Translations under genes and position numbers: made by a program
NCBI GenBank assembly: GCA_020639215.1
Contig: JACKHA010000019.1
Location: 1-33,446 of the forward strand
Reading direction: 5' to 3'
DNA length: 33,446 bases
Source: Phycisphaeraceae bacterium
Lineage (GTDB): Bacteria; Planctomycetota; Phycisphaerae; Phycisphaerales; UBA1924
Notes under the pieces: model-generated
Database searches by the model: none
What the model saw: the letters and a program-made list of their open reading frames with translations, nothing else
Told to the model about the DNA's origin: nothing
In this document: one piece after another, positions 5,980 to 13,539 of the stretch
Layout: each line of letters starts with the position of its first letter
Position numbering within the stretch: position 1 is the stretch's first letter

Positions 5980-6091
5980 GGCTGCTCCGTGGGCCCCTCC
6001 GGGGCCGCGAGTTGGAAGGGAGCGTTCCAGAGGCTTGGCGGCTGCGCCGCCTGCGCCTCTGGCAACAGTCGTGGGCCGCTCCGCGGCCGGA
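5980..6091 (+). repeat. Right REP arm of the transposase island
   Basis: Inverted copy of 5401-5512. It contains GGCCCC-TCC-GGGGCC (about 5992-6006), the nested CCAGAGGC/GCCTCTGG hairpin (about 6027-6062) and GGCCGC-TCC-GCGGCC (about 6074-6088). The start of the transposase gene lies just inside it, so the arm may also carry its promoter. Confidence 0.8.
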
Positions 6092-6132
6092 GGCAGCCGC
6101 AGGGCGTGCCGCTCGGCGGGCCGGGTCGCGCC

Positions 6133-6975
6133 TCAGGGCCTGCGAGCCAGCACCACCCACACGCGGTGCACGACGTGGATGTGGCCGGTGGCGTCTTCGG
6201 GGAATCGCTCGGCGAGCAGGACGGCCAGGCCGCGGTCGAACGCGGCGACGGTCTCGGGCGACTGCGAGGCGGCGACGCCGTTGCACGTGCGCATTCGGCC
6301 TCTCCACGACTCGTGCGTGAAGGGCTGGAGGTGCTCGTACGAGAACTGCTCGAGGCCGACGAAGCCCGCGGCGGGCAGGTCGAACATCGGGCTGGCGTGC
6401 ACGCCCGTGTTGCCGGCCATGGGCCAGGCGGGGTTGTGCCTGAGGATCAGTTCCTCGGTGGCGCGGGCGATGTCGGACCGCAGCGGCTGGTAGTCGAACG
6501 CGACGGTCGCGATGAGCCCGCCCGGCTTGAGCAGGCGCATGGCCTCGCTCGCGGCGGCCTTGGGGTCGAACCAGTGCCACGACTGGCTGGCGATGGCCCA
6601 GTCGAACGCGCCAGTCTCGAGGCCGGTGGACTCGGCCTTCGCGACGTTGAACTCGCACCGGAGATCGGCGTCGGCGGCGAGGCGGCGGGCGGCCTGGACC
6701 TGCGGCTCGGAGGGATCGACGCCGACGCAGCGTGCGGCGCCGCGTGCGGCGAAGGCGCGGGCGATGGCCCCGGTGCCGCAGCCGAGGTCGACGACGCGCG
6801 AGCCCGCGATCGGTGCGAAGCGTTCGAGGCGTTCGTAGACCGACGCCGGCGGGCCGGGGCGGAAACGGGCGTAGTCGTCGGAGGTCTTTCCGAAGTCGAC
6901 GCCGGCCCCGTAGGCCTTGACCTTCGCGAGTTTCTGGGCGAACGCGGGGGTGATGGCGGGCTCGGGTGGGGGCAT
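6133..6975 (-). CDS. Class I SAM-dependent methyltransferase
   Basis: A 280-residue protein with the methyltransferase-11 layout. Motif I is VVDLGCGTGA (61-70), the acidic SAM-ribose contact is in GVDPSEPQV, and the post-II motif FDWAIASQSWHWFDP followed by LLKPGGLIATVAFDY is typical. The N-terminal DFGKTSDDYARFRPGPPASVYERL is the usual start of this family, whose members methylate small molecules; the substrate cannot be read from sequence. No Shine-Dalgarno is seen, but TACGCT ends 5 nt before the ATG. It is transcribed away from the REP island's right arm and may be separated from the pseudopilin upstream by the terminator hairpin at 7041-7063. Confidence 0.85.
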   Translation of the reverse strand: MPPPEPAITPAFAQKLAKVKAYGAGVDFGKTSDDYARFRPGPPASVYERLERFAPIAGSRVVDLGCGTGAIARAFAARGAARCVGVDPSEPQVQAARRLAADADLRCEFNVAKAESTGLETGAFDWAIASQSWHWFDPKAAASEAMRLLKPGGLIATVAFDYQPLRSDIARATEELILRHNPAWPMAGNTGVHASPMFDLPAAGFVGLEQFSYEHLQPFTHESWRGRMRTCNGVAASQSPETVAAFDRGLAVLLAERFPEDATGHIHVVHRVWVVLARRP

Positions 6976-6980
6976 GGCCC

Positions 6981-6986
6981 AGCGTA
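6981..6986 (-). promoter_or_regulatory. Candidate -10 box, leaderless methyltransferase
   Basis: TACGCT followed by GGGCC and the ATG. This is one of several -10-like hexamers lying 5-8 nt before a start codon in this window. Confidence 0.35.
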
Positions 6987-7040
6987 GACGCGATCGGGCT
7001 GGGGGCGCTGAGCGGGCGCGCGATCGACGCGGAACACGAA

Positions 7041-7063
7041 GCCACGGGGTCGGACCCCGTGGC
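7041..7063. terminator. Terminator hairpin after the pseudopilin gene
   Basis: GCCACGGGGTC and GACCCCGTGGC are perfect complements separated by one G, making a 23-nt near-palindrome 38 nt past the pseudopilin stop. No T-run follows on the minus strand, so it could also be a dispersed repeat. Confidence 0.5.
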
Positions 7064-7101
7064 GTCCCGTGGAGGCGTTGGTTGTGGTGTGAGTGCTCGG
7101 G

Positions 7102-7989
7102 CTACTTGGGGAACAGCGGCATGGAGGAATCGATGTAGACGTTGTCGTCGCGCGTGGCGGGGTCCCCGTCGGGGCCGGGCGAGTAGAAGTAGGCGCGGGC
7201 GCCGTAGGCGGGGCAGATGCCGCCGTCGGCGTCGGGGCCGCCCATGGGCTCCTGGCCAACGAACGGATTGACGGAGAACCGGCGGATGTTGGAGATGGAG
7301 AGGTGGTCGCGATCGATCTCGCTCAGCGCGATGCGAACATCCCAGGGCTGGTCGGGGTTGGGCGGGTTGCCGAAGTTGATCGAGCCGTTGGCCTGGCGCT
7401 GGGCGTCGTAGAGGTCGCCGCTGTAGGCCGGGTGGACGTAGCGGAGCGGGTTGCCCCAGGGGTCGAACACGGTGCGGAGCAGGGGCTGTGGCTCGTCCTC
7501 GAGCTGCTGGGCACTGGAGGCCAGGGGCGACTGGGGCGCGGCCTGGGCGCCGGCGTCGGGGCTGTACAGATCGACCAGACGCGGGTTGAGCCCGGTGATG
7601 GTGCTCTGGACGGGCTGGCCCTCGCGCTCCATCTGGAGCAGGAACAGCCCCATGGAGTTGATGATCGTGTTGTCGCCGCCGGAGAGGTTGCGGGCATCGG
7701 CGATGGGCAGGTACACGGGCAGGCCGTCGGACGGATCGCCGCTGGTGCGCGGGTCCTGGACGCCGGCGGAGGGCATGACGCCGCGGTCGGCCATGAACGC
7801 GTCGTAGACGGTCTCCATGGAGCGCATGGCGTCGCGGGTGGCGTTCTCGCGGCTGGACACGACGACCCTGGCGCCCACGACGGTCACCAGGGCGATGAGC
7901 AGGGCGATGATGGCGATGACGACCAGCAGCTCGATGAGCGTGAAGGCGCCGCGGGCGGGGCGCGCGGGCTGGCGGGCTGGGCTGAGCAT
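7102..7989 (-). CDS. Type II secretion/type IV pilus-like pseudopilin
   Basis: A 295-residue protein with a class III signal. The short basic leader MLSPARQPARPARGA precedes FTLIELLVVIAIIALLIALV, the hydrophobic helix of pseudopilins, with the required Glu at position 5 of the mature chain. The residue before F is Ala rather than the usual Gly, with Gly one position earlier. The globular part is long, with SPGPDGDPATRDDNVYIDSS near the end, reminiscent of the Asp-rich, probably calcium-binding C-terminus of GspG-like proteins. Many such proteins are encoded as single genes in planctomycetes. GGGAG lies about 9 nt before the ATG and directly beside a strong hairpin at 8004-8027, which could influence translation. 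No other secretion genes are in view. Confidence 0.82.
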   Translation of the reverse strand: MLSPARQPARPARGAFTLIELLVVIAIIALLIALVTVVGARVVVSSRENATRDAMRSMETVYDAFMADRGVMPSAGVQDPRTSGDPSDGLPVYLPIADARNLSGGDNTIINSMGLFLLQMEREGQPVQSTITGLNPRLVDLYSPDAGAQAAPQSPLASSAQQLEDEPQPLLRTVFDPWGNPLRYVHPAYSGDLYDAQRQANGSINFGNPPNPDQPWDVRIALSEIDRDHLSISNIRRFSVNPFVGQEPMGGPDADGGICPAYGARAYFYSPGPDGDPATRDDNVYIDSSMPLFPK

Positions 7990-8003
7990 CGGGTCGGGCT
8001 CCC

Positions 8004-8027
8004 GTCGGCCCGTGCCACCGGGCCGAC
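8004..8027 (-). promoter_or_regulatory. Leader hairpin just before the pseudopilin ribosome site
   Basis: GTCGGCCCG and CGGGCCGAC form a perfect 9-bp stem with a 6-nt loop, ending 14 nt upstream of the ATG and touching the GGGAG ribosome site. It may affect initiation or be a chance GC-rich fold. Confidence 0.3.
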
Positions 8028-8204
8028 CCGCTCCGGGCTGGGGCCGGAGGCATCCACAAGAATCAGGGCACGAACAGCGGACAGGATAGCAGCCCGGGAT
8101 GGGGCGGCCTACCGGTGCCCATACGCACCCCGGGCTCGGGGGGATGCGTGGACGAACCCGGGCTTCCATTGTGCGAGTTCCGGCGCACGAATCGGCCTGG
8201 GCCT

Positions 8205-8233
8205 TTGACTCGGCGGGGCGGATCGTGGAACAT
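8205..8233 (+). promoter_or_regulatory. Possible sigma-70 promoter of the coiled-coil protein gene
   Basis: TTGACT, 17 nt, GAACAT. The -35 is good and the -10 poor. It lies about 60 nt before the start at 8295 in the divergent intergenic region shared with the pseudopilin. Confidence 0.3.
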
Positions 8234-8294
8234 GGTCCCCCTTCCCGAACCCTTCCCGGGCCAGGCCTCCAGCCCGAATGACCGGAGCACAACC

Positions 8295-8972
8295 ATGCCA
8301 ACGACCGAGGCCAGCACCACGCACCGTCACCTCGGGCACGTGCATCCGGCGCGAGAAGGCTCGGCTCGCGTCCCGGGCGCTGCGGGCGTGCGGTGGACTC
8401 CCGGCACCGGCGCGGACCCGGCGTCCATGACGCTGGTCGAGATCGCCCAGGCCCTCGAGGGCGTGACCGCCCAGATCGAGAGCGAGCGGTCCCGCGAGCG
8501 CGAGGCCCGGGCGGCGTACAAGCAGGTCGCCGAGCAGGTCGAGGCCCGGATCACGGCGATCCGGGAGCAGGCGGCGGCCTTGGTCCGGGAGCAGCAACGG
8601 CGCATGTCGTCGTTCGACGGGTTGCTCGCGCCACGACCCGGGTTGGACGAGGGGCCCGGTGACGCCGGCCGGGGCGGGGCGTCGCGCCGGCACAGCCCGC
8701 TGGCGACGCCGGCGAATCTGGGCGAGGCGATCATCGCCCTGTGGACGCTTCCCGAGCACTCCGGCCCGCTGAGCACCGAGGAGATCGCCGAGGCCCTGCC
8801 GGGGGTCGGGTACGAGTCCAGGGCCGTGCCCCGGTCGCTGCGGTCGGCGGTGAACCAGGCTCTTGCGAGGCTCAGCCGCGATGGGCGGATCGAGAAGTAC
8901 CGCCAGGACGGGACGTTGATCGGGCGTGACGACACGCGTTCCCGCGCCAGGCGGTACATGCCGACCCCCTGA
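8295..8972 (+). CDS. Unrecognised protein with coiled coil and winged-helix-like C-terminus
   Basis: A 225-residue soluble protein I cannot place in a named family. Residues 1-44 are low in order and rich in Thr, His and Gly. Residues about 46-105 form a charged helical stretch (QIESERSREREARAAYKQVA), probably a coiled coil. A Pro/Gly linker follows. Residues 140-205 look like a winged helix: LGEAIIALWTLPEHSGPLS, TEEIAEALPGVGYE, then SLRSAVNQALARLSRDGRIEKY, where the last segment resembles the recognition helix and wing. This resembles HTH modules where several replicas act through a coiled-coil dimer, so DNA binding is plausible. Translation could also start at M45. The dacB-like gene follows on the same strand after 128 nt. 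Confidence 0.6.
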   Translation: MPTTEASTTHRHLGHVHPAREGSARVPGAAGVRWTPGTGADPASMTLVEIAQALEGVTAQIESERSREREARAAYKQVAEQVEARITAIREQAAALVREQQRRMSSFDGLLAPRPGLDEGPGDAGRGGASRRHSPLATPANLGEAIIALWTLPEHSGPLSTEEIAEALPGVGYESRAVPRSLRSAVNQALARLSRDGRIEKYRQDGTLIGRDDTRSRARRYMPTP

Positions 8973-9100
8973 GACGCCTTGGTTGCAGCGTTCGCGTGCC
9001 GGGGTCCGATGGAGGGACCGGGCGGGCAACGCGGCCCGCGCAAAGCCTCGGTCTGCCTTGCTCGGTCTTCCCAAGGCCGGGGACGCCCACGGAGGGACGG

Positions 9101-10621
9101 ATGGTGCGACGGATTCTGGTGCCGGCGGTCCTGATTCTCCTGCTCGCGCCGGCGAGCCTGGCGCAGGAACTCTCGGGGCGGATCGTCTCGTTGATCCGCC
9201 AGGCGGAGCTGGGTCCGGACGCGGTGGTGGGCGTGAGCGTCGTCGATTGCCGCTCGGGGCAGACGGTCGCGGAGTACCACGCCAACGACGCGCTGCAGCC
9301 CGCGTCGAACCAGAAACTGCTGACGACCGGTGCCGCGCTGGCGATCCTGGGGCCGGACTTTGCGTTCCGGACTCGGGTGGTCCAGTCGGGTCGGGACGTG
9401 GTGCTGATCGGCGACGGCGATCCTGCTCTGGGCGACGCGGAGGTGCTGGCCCGGATGGACCCGCCGATGACGGTGGACGACATGCTCGACGCGCTCGCGG
9501 GGGCGATCCGCGACGCCCGGATCGAGGGGCTCGACGAGATCGTGGTCGACGACCGGGTCTTCGATCGCGAGGCGGTCCACGAGGGCTGGCCGACGGACCA
9601 GCTGGACCGGCATTACTCGGCCGGGGTGGCTGGGCTGAACTTCCACGCGAATGTGCTAGCGTTCTACCCCGCTCCGGGGGCCGGGGGTCCGGGATCGGTC
9701 GCGTCGTGCGAGATCACGCCGCGCGTCTCGTGGATGCCGATCACGATCGACGCGGTGACGGTCGAACGCGGTCGCCAGCACCGTTACGGCGTGCAGCGGG
9801 ATCTGACGCAGAATCGATTCCGGGTGTATGGGCAGGTGAGCGCGAGCACGCAGGTGGCGGCCCGCGTTGCGGTGCACGAACCGAGCACATTCCTCGGGCG
9901 GCTGCTCGCGTTCCGCCTCGACGAGATGGGTGTAACGCCCGGCGGGGCCCGACGGACCGAGGACGTGCTCCGCCAGGTGCGTCTGGCGGGCGATCTGGAG
10001 CAGTTCCCGGTGGAGCGGACGCTGGCCGTGGTGAGCACGCCGCTGACCGACGTCGTGCGCCGCTGCAACGTCGACAGCGTGAATCTCTACGCCGAGGCCC
10101 TCATCAAGCGGATCGGACACGAGCTGACCGGCGGCCCCGGAACCTGGACCAGCGGCGCCGCGGCCATGCGGATGCTGATCTCGGAACGCCTGGGCGCCGA
10201 GGCGGCGGCCAGCACGATCATCAGCGACGGCTCCGGTTTCTCGCGTGGCAATCTGGTCGAGCCGGCGGTGCTGACCGCGTGGATGCGGTCGATCTCGAAC
10301 GACCCGGAGTTCGGTGACGAGTTCGCCGCATCGCTGCCGCGGATCGGGGAGGGGACGCTCGAGTCGCGGTTCCAGCGGACGCCGACGGGGAACCTGGTCA
10401 CGGGCAAGAGCGGGACGATCACGGGCGTGCGGTGCCTCTCGGGGTTCGTGACCAACGAGGCGACGGGGCGCCGGATCGCGTACTCGATCATGGTCAACGG
10501 CCTGCGCGAGGGCACCGACGGGCCGGGCAACGCGCTGCGCCTGCACGAGCGGATCGTGGGCGAGATCGACTCGTGGCTCACACGGCGCGTGGAGGCTGCG
10601 TCGGCGAACGTGGGCGGGTGA
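9101..10621 (+). CDS. dacB: D-alanyl-D-alanine carboxypeptidase/endopeptidase, PBP4 family
   Basis: A 506-residue periplasmic penicillin-binding protein of the S13 family, which trims or opens peptidoglycan cross-links. A signal peptide (MVRRILVPAVLILLLAPASLA) precedes the mature chain. The three active-site motifs are present: SNQK (S69 nucleophile, K72), SVN (326-328) and KSG (436-438, KTG-type). The insertion between the first two motifs carries the family landmarks VLIGDGDPALG and YSAGVAGLNFHANV. GGAGGG (9091-9096) gives a proper ribosome site 4 nt before the ATG. The length fits the family (about 450-500). A methyltransferase gene follows after 74 nt on the same strand, with its own promoter-like hexamer. 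Confidence 0.93.
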   Translation: MVRRILVPAVLILLLAPASLAQELSGRIVSLIRQAELGPDAVVGVSVVDCRSGQTVAEYHANDALQPASNQKLLTTGAALAILGPDFAFRTRVVQSGRDVVLIGDGDPALGDAEVLARMDPPMTVDDMLDALAGAIRDARIEGLDEIVVDDRVFDREAVHEGWPTDQLDRHYSAGVAGLNFHANVLAFYPAPGAGGPGSVASCEITPRVSWMPITIDAVTVERGRQHRYGVQRDLTQNRFRVYGQVSASTQVAARVAVHEPSTFLGRLLAFRLDEMGVTPGGARRTEDVLRQVRLAGDLEQFPVERTLAVVSTPLTDVVRRCNVDSVNLYAEALIKRIGHELTGGPGTWTSGAAAMRMLISERLGAEAAASTIISDGSGFSRGNLVEPAVLTAWMRSISNDPEFGDEFAASLPRIGEGTLESRFQRTPTGNLVTGKSGTITGVRCLSGFVTNEATGRRIAYSIMVNGLREGTDGPGNALRLHERIVGEIDSWLTRRVEAASANVGG

Positions 10622-10684
10622 GGCCCGGCGCGGGCTGGTCGAGTCAAGCCCGTCTCGGGCGTCCCGAGGGCCGGGCCCGTTCCG

Positions 10685-10690
10685 TATCGT
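10685..10690 (+). promoter_or_regulatory. Candidate -10 box, leaderless methyltransferase
   Basis: TATCGT followed by TGGTC and the GTG start. No Shine-Dalgarno sequence precedes this start. Confidence 0.35.
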
Positions 10691-10695
10691 TGGTC

Positions 10696-11622
10696 GTGGC
10701 GTCGCCCCCGAACAATCGATCCGGGTTCCATCCCCTGGAACTCTACCGCTGGGCGGTGCAGGATCCCGAGACGCACGCCGCGGTGCTGGCGATCATGCAC
10801 CAGCGGGGCGGGGCCGGGCGCGAGCCGGCGGTGTTCCGCGAGGACTTCGCGGGGTCGTGCGCGGACTCGGTCGCGTGGCTGGCGATGCGCCGGGCCGATG
10901 GAGCGGCGCGGCGCGCGATCGCGATCGATCTGGATGGTGGGGCACTCGAATGGGGACGCGAGCGGGCGTCGCGACTGCTCGGGTCGCTGGCGTCCGGGCT
11001 CGAGACACGGGCGATGGACGTGATGGACGCGCGGCCGCCGGGCGTGCCCGAGGCGGACGTGATCGCGGCCCTGAACTTCAGCGTGCTGTACCTGCACGAG
11101 CGGAACGCGCTTGTGGCCTACCTGGCGAGTGCCCGGCGTGGCCTCGCGCCCGGCGGCGTGCTGGTGATGAACCTGTTCGGCGGTCCGGCGACGGTGCGCG
11201 TCGGCACCGAGCGGCACCGCGTGACGCCGACGCCGCGGATGTCGACCGAGGCGGCGATCCCGGCGTTCGACTACCTGTGGGAGGTGCGGTCGTTCGATGC
11301 CGCGCGCCGGGTCGTGGACTGCCGGATCCACTTCGAGTTGGCGGCGAAAGCGCCAGGGGCGGAAGAGCTGGCGATCGGCGCAGATGGGCGCCATGTGGCC
11401 GGCGTGCGGCGTATTGACGACGCGTTCCGGTACGACTTCAAGGTCTGGACGCCGGCGGAGCTGCTCGACGCGTGCCGCGACGCGGGGTTCGCCTCGCCCG
11501 AGTTCTGGCGGCACACGTACGACCCGTCGAAGGGCGCGGCGGGCGTGTTTCTTGGGGCGACGGAGGCGCGGTCGATCGACGGGCTCGAGTCGTGGACGGC
11601 GTATGTGGTTGCGCGGGCGTGA
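10696..11622 (+). CDS. Class I SAM-dependent methyltransferase
   Basis: A 308-residue protein beginning VASPPNNRSGFHPLELYRWAVQ. The Rossmann motif is FREDFAGSCADSVAWL (47-62), followed by AIAIDLDGGALEWGRER with the acidic residue for SAM, and later ALNFSVLYL and LAPGGVLVMNLFGG, the post-I and motif III strands. The degenerate motif I (EDFAGSCADS rather than DxGxGxG) marks a family found in several bacterial phyla, whose substrate is not known to me. The GTG at 10696 was chosen over TTG at 10690, which overlaps the TATCGT hexamer. The gene converges with lspA; only 6 nt separate the two stops, leaving no room for a separate terminator. Confidence 0.8.
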   Translation: MASPPNNRSGFHPLELYRWAVQDPETHAAVLAIMHQRGGAGREPAVFREDFAGSCADSVAWLAMRRADGAARRAIAIDLDGGALEWGRERASRLLGSLASGLETRAMDVMDARPPGVPEADVIAALNFSVLYLHERNALVAYLASARRGLAPGGVLVMNLFGGPATVRVGTERHRVTPTPRMSTEAAIPAFDYLWEVRSFDAARRVVDCRIHFELAAKAPGAEELAIGADGRHVAGVRRIDDAFRYDFKVWTPAELLDACRDAGFASPEFWRHTYDPSKGAAGVFLGATEARSIDGLESWTAYVVARA

Positions 11623-11628
11623 GGCGCG

Positions 11629-12390
11629 TCAGGTCTCGTCGTGTTGGGCGGACTTGTGCTCGCGGGCCTCGTGGGCCCCGCCGCGCCACGAGTGCCACAG
11701 GATCAGGATGATCCCGACGATCAGGTAGGCGTCGGCGACGTTGGAGACCCAGGGCCAGACCTCGGTTGAGGCGTTGTTTGGCCACGCCAGGCCGAAGGGC
11801 AGGTGCACGCCGGGCAGCGGGTGGATGAAGTCGCGGACGCAGGCGTAGGTGAGGCGGTCGTAGAGGTTGCCGAGCCCGCCGGCCATGAGCAGGCCGAGCC
11901 CGAGGTGGGCCAGCCAGTCGCGCGGGCGTGTCCAGCGGGCGAAGACCCAGAGGCCGAAGGCGATGGCGACGGCGGTGAAGACGATGAAGAACGAGCGTCG
12001 TCCGGCCCCGACGCCGAAGACCGCGCCGGGGTTGAGCACGAGCGTGAAGTCGAGCAGGTTGGGGATGGCGTGCAGGCGGTCGGGCGGGGTGAGGGCGCCG
12101 AGCCCGCGGTTGCGGGCCAGAGCGGCGAGCACGTCGGCGCGGACGACTTCGACCGGCTCATCGGCGACGTTGGCGAACGCCCAGGACTTGGTCCAGAGAT
12201 CGCTGGCGGTGCCGAGCGCGGCGACAACGAGCAGAACGAGCCAGGCGCGCGGGCTGCGGAGGGTCGTAGCGAATGGCCCGCGTGTGCCCGGCGGGGAGGG
12301 GGCCGCGGCCCCGTCACCGGTTTCTGGCGGCGTGCCGTCGGGCGCGTCGGCACTCGGGTGATCGGATTGGGCGTGGCGCGGCTGGCTCAT
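11629..12390 (-). CDS. lspA: Lipoprotein signal peptidase (signal peptidase II)
   Basis: A 253-residue membrane aspartyl protease that removes signal peptides from prolipoproteins, such as the two predicted in this window. The catalytic aspartates are D187 in VRDFIHP and D220 in SNVADAYL. Other family landmarks are SDLWTKSW after the first helix (64-70), NPGAVFGVG (120-128) and GGLGNLYDRL (171-180). It is longer than the usual 160-170 residues because of a disordered N-terminal tail of about 45 residues and a periplasmic insertion of about 35 residues between helix 1 and NPGAVF. It starts 60 nt after the DksA-like gene on the same strand, so the two probably share a transcript; I recall this pairing as common in planctomycetes. 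Confidence 0.93.
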   Translation of the reverse strand: MSQPRHAQSDHPSADAPDGTPPETGDGAAAPSPPGTRGPFATTLRSPRAWLVLLVVAALGTASDLWTKSWAFANVADEPVEVVRADVLAALARNRGLGALTPPDRLHAIPNLLDFTLVLNPGAVFGVGAGRRSFFIVFTAVAIAFGLWVFARWTRPRDWLAHLGLGLLMAGGLGNLYDRLTYACVRDFIHPLPGVHLPFGLAWPNNASTEVWPWVSNVADAYLIVGIILILWHSWRGGAHEAREHKSAQHDET

Positions 12391-12450
12391 GCGTGCGGAC
12401 GAGCGTACGCGCTTCGGAGGTTCCGCTTCGCCGGCGGGACAGACCGCGCG

Positions 12451-13416
12451 TCAGCGCCGGGGCGAGCGGCGCTCGAACTCGCGGGCGGCCTCGATCGAGT
12501 ACCGCGTCCAGGGCAGTTCCTCGAGGCGTTCGCGGTTGATGGGCTTGCCGGTCATCTCGCAGATGCCGTAGGTGCCCTTGTCGATCCGCTCGAGAGCGGC
12601 GTCGATCTCGCGGATGAGGCGCCGGTCCTCGGCGGCGAGGTTGAGCGAGAGGGATTGCTCGTAGGCCTCGGAGCCCTGCTCGGCGATGTGCTGGGGCAGG
12701 GCCGAGAGGCTCCCGCTGCGCCCGAGCAGGGCCTCGGTCTCGAGGTCGGAGACATCCCCGACCAGGTCGGAGCGTTTCTTGAGGAGCGTCTCGCGGAACT
12801 TGGCCAGGTCGCGCTTGCCGAAGGGGCTCTTGAGCTTCGCGAGCGAGTCGGCGTCGATCTGGAGGGCCGGGCGGGCCGCGTCCGGGCCTGAGGCGATCAG
12901 CGGCTTGCGGAAGGGAGAGCCCGGGCCGAGCAGCGGCTCGATCTTGGGCATCTCGATCTTGGGCGGCTTGTTGCTGGGGCGCCTCGGGCGATTCGAGACG
13001 ATGGTGATGCCCTTGCGGCCCGACTTGTCGTCGTCCGCGGCGGGGGCGGCGGCCTTGCCGGCGGGCTTCGAGGTCGGCTTCTCGCCGCCCTTGGTGCTCG
13101 TCTTCGTCGAGGGCTTCGCAGCGGCCTTGGTTCCCTTGCCAGCGGTCTTGGGGGGCTTCTTGGTGGGCTTTGCCTTGGGCGCCGCGGCGGAGGACCTGGG
13201 CTTGGCGGCGGCGGGCTTTCTGGCGACTTTTGCGGGCTTCTTGGAGACCTTCTTTCCTGCGGCCTTCTTTCCCGCGGCCTTTTGGGCCGCGGGCTTCTTG
13301 GGCGCGGACTTGGTGGTCGCCTTCTTCGGCGAAGCCTTGGGCTTGGCGGGGGGCGTGCGGCCACCCTTCGCCGCGGCCGCGGCGGGCTTCCCGCGAGGTT
13401 TTGCCTTCTTCGCCAC
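12451..13416 (-). CDS. DksA/TraR-like protein with histone H1-like N-terminal tail
   Basis: A 321-residue protein. Residues 1-140 are a Lys/Ala/Pro-rich tail (for example KKPAKVARKPAAAKP), like bacterial H1-type chromatin proteins. The C-terminal part (about 195-321) has the DksA coiled coil (FRETLLKKRSDLVGDVSDLE and EDRRLIREIDAALERIDKGTYGIC), then the zinc-finger region. Only the first of the four zinc cysteines remains: C286, with T289, S307 and A310 at the other positions of Cx2Cx17Cx2C. Classical DksA acts on RNA polymerase through its coiled coil, often with ppGpp. This version probably keeps the coiled-coil role and may bind DNA through the tail. lspA follows 60 nt downstream. Confidence 0.8.
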   Translation of the reverse strand: MAKKAKPRGKPAAAAAKGGRTPPAKPKASPKKATTKSAPKKPAAQKAAGKKAAGKKVSKKPAKVARKPAAAKPRSSAAAPKAKPTKKPPKTAGKGTKAAAKPSTKTSTKGGEKPTSKPAGKAAAPAADDDKSGRKGITIVSNRPRRPSNKPPKIEMPKIEPLLGPGSPFRKPLIASGPDAARPALQIDADSLAKLKSPFGKRDLAKFRETLLKKRSDLVGDVSDLETEALLGRSGSLSALPQHIAEQGSEAYEQSLSLNLAAEDRRLIREIDAALERIDKGTYGICEMTGKPINRERLEELPWTRYSIEAAREFERRSPRR

Positions 13417-13454
13417 CGAGGGAGTTCCAAACGAACAACGATCATTACCTGAAC

Positions 13455-13472
13455 GGGCCAGCGATGTGGCCC
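13455..13472. terminator. Possible terminator after accA
   Basis: GGGCCA and TGGCCC form a 6-bp stem with a 6-nt loop in the 123-nt gap between accA and the DksA-like gene, both on the minus strand. There is no T-run. Confidence 0.3.
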
Positions 13473-13539
13473 TACGGGCGGCGAAGGTTAGTCGGTGGGC
13501 GGAACCCTGTCAAAGCGTACAAGGAGTCGGTGGACCCAG

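Larger units (their letters stand above)
5401..6091. mobile_element. RAYT/REP island: transposase gene between inverted REP arms
   Basis: A single Y1 transposase gene fills the space between two 112-nt arms that are reverse complements of one another with limited divergence. The left arm ends directly against the stop codon and the right arm begins 17 nt before the start codon. No target-site duplication was recognised at the outer ends. The layout matches REP-associated tyrosine transposase loci of other bacteria, where the transposase acts on the repeats that flank it. Whether this copy is active cannot be told from sequence. Confidence 0.75.
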
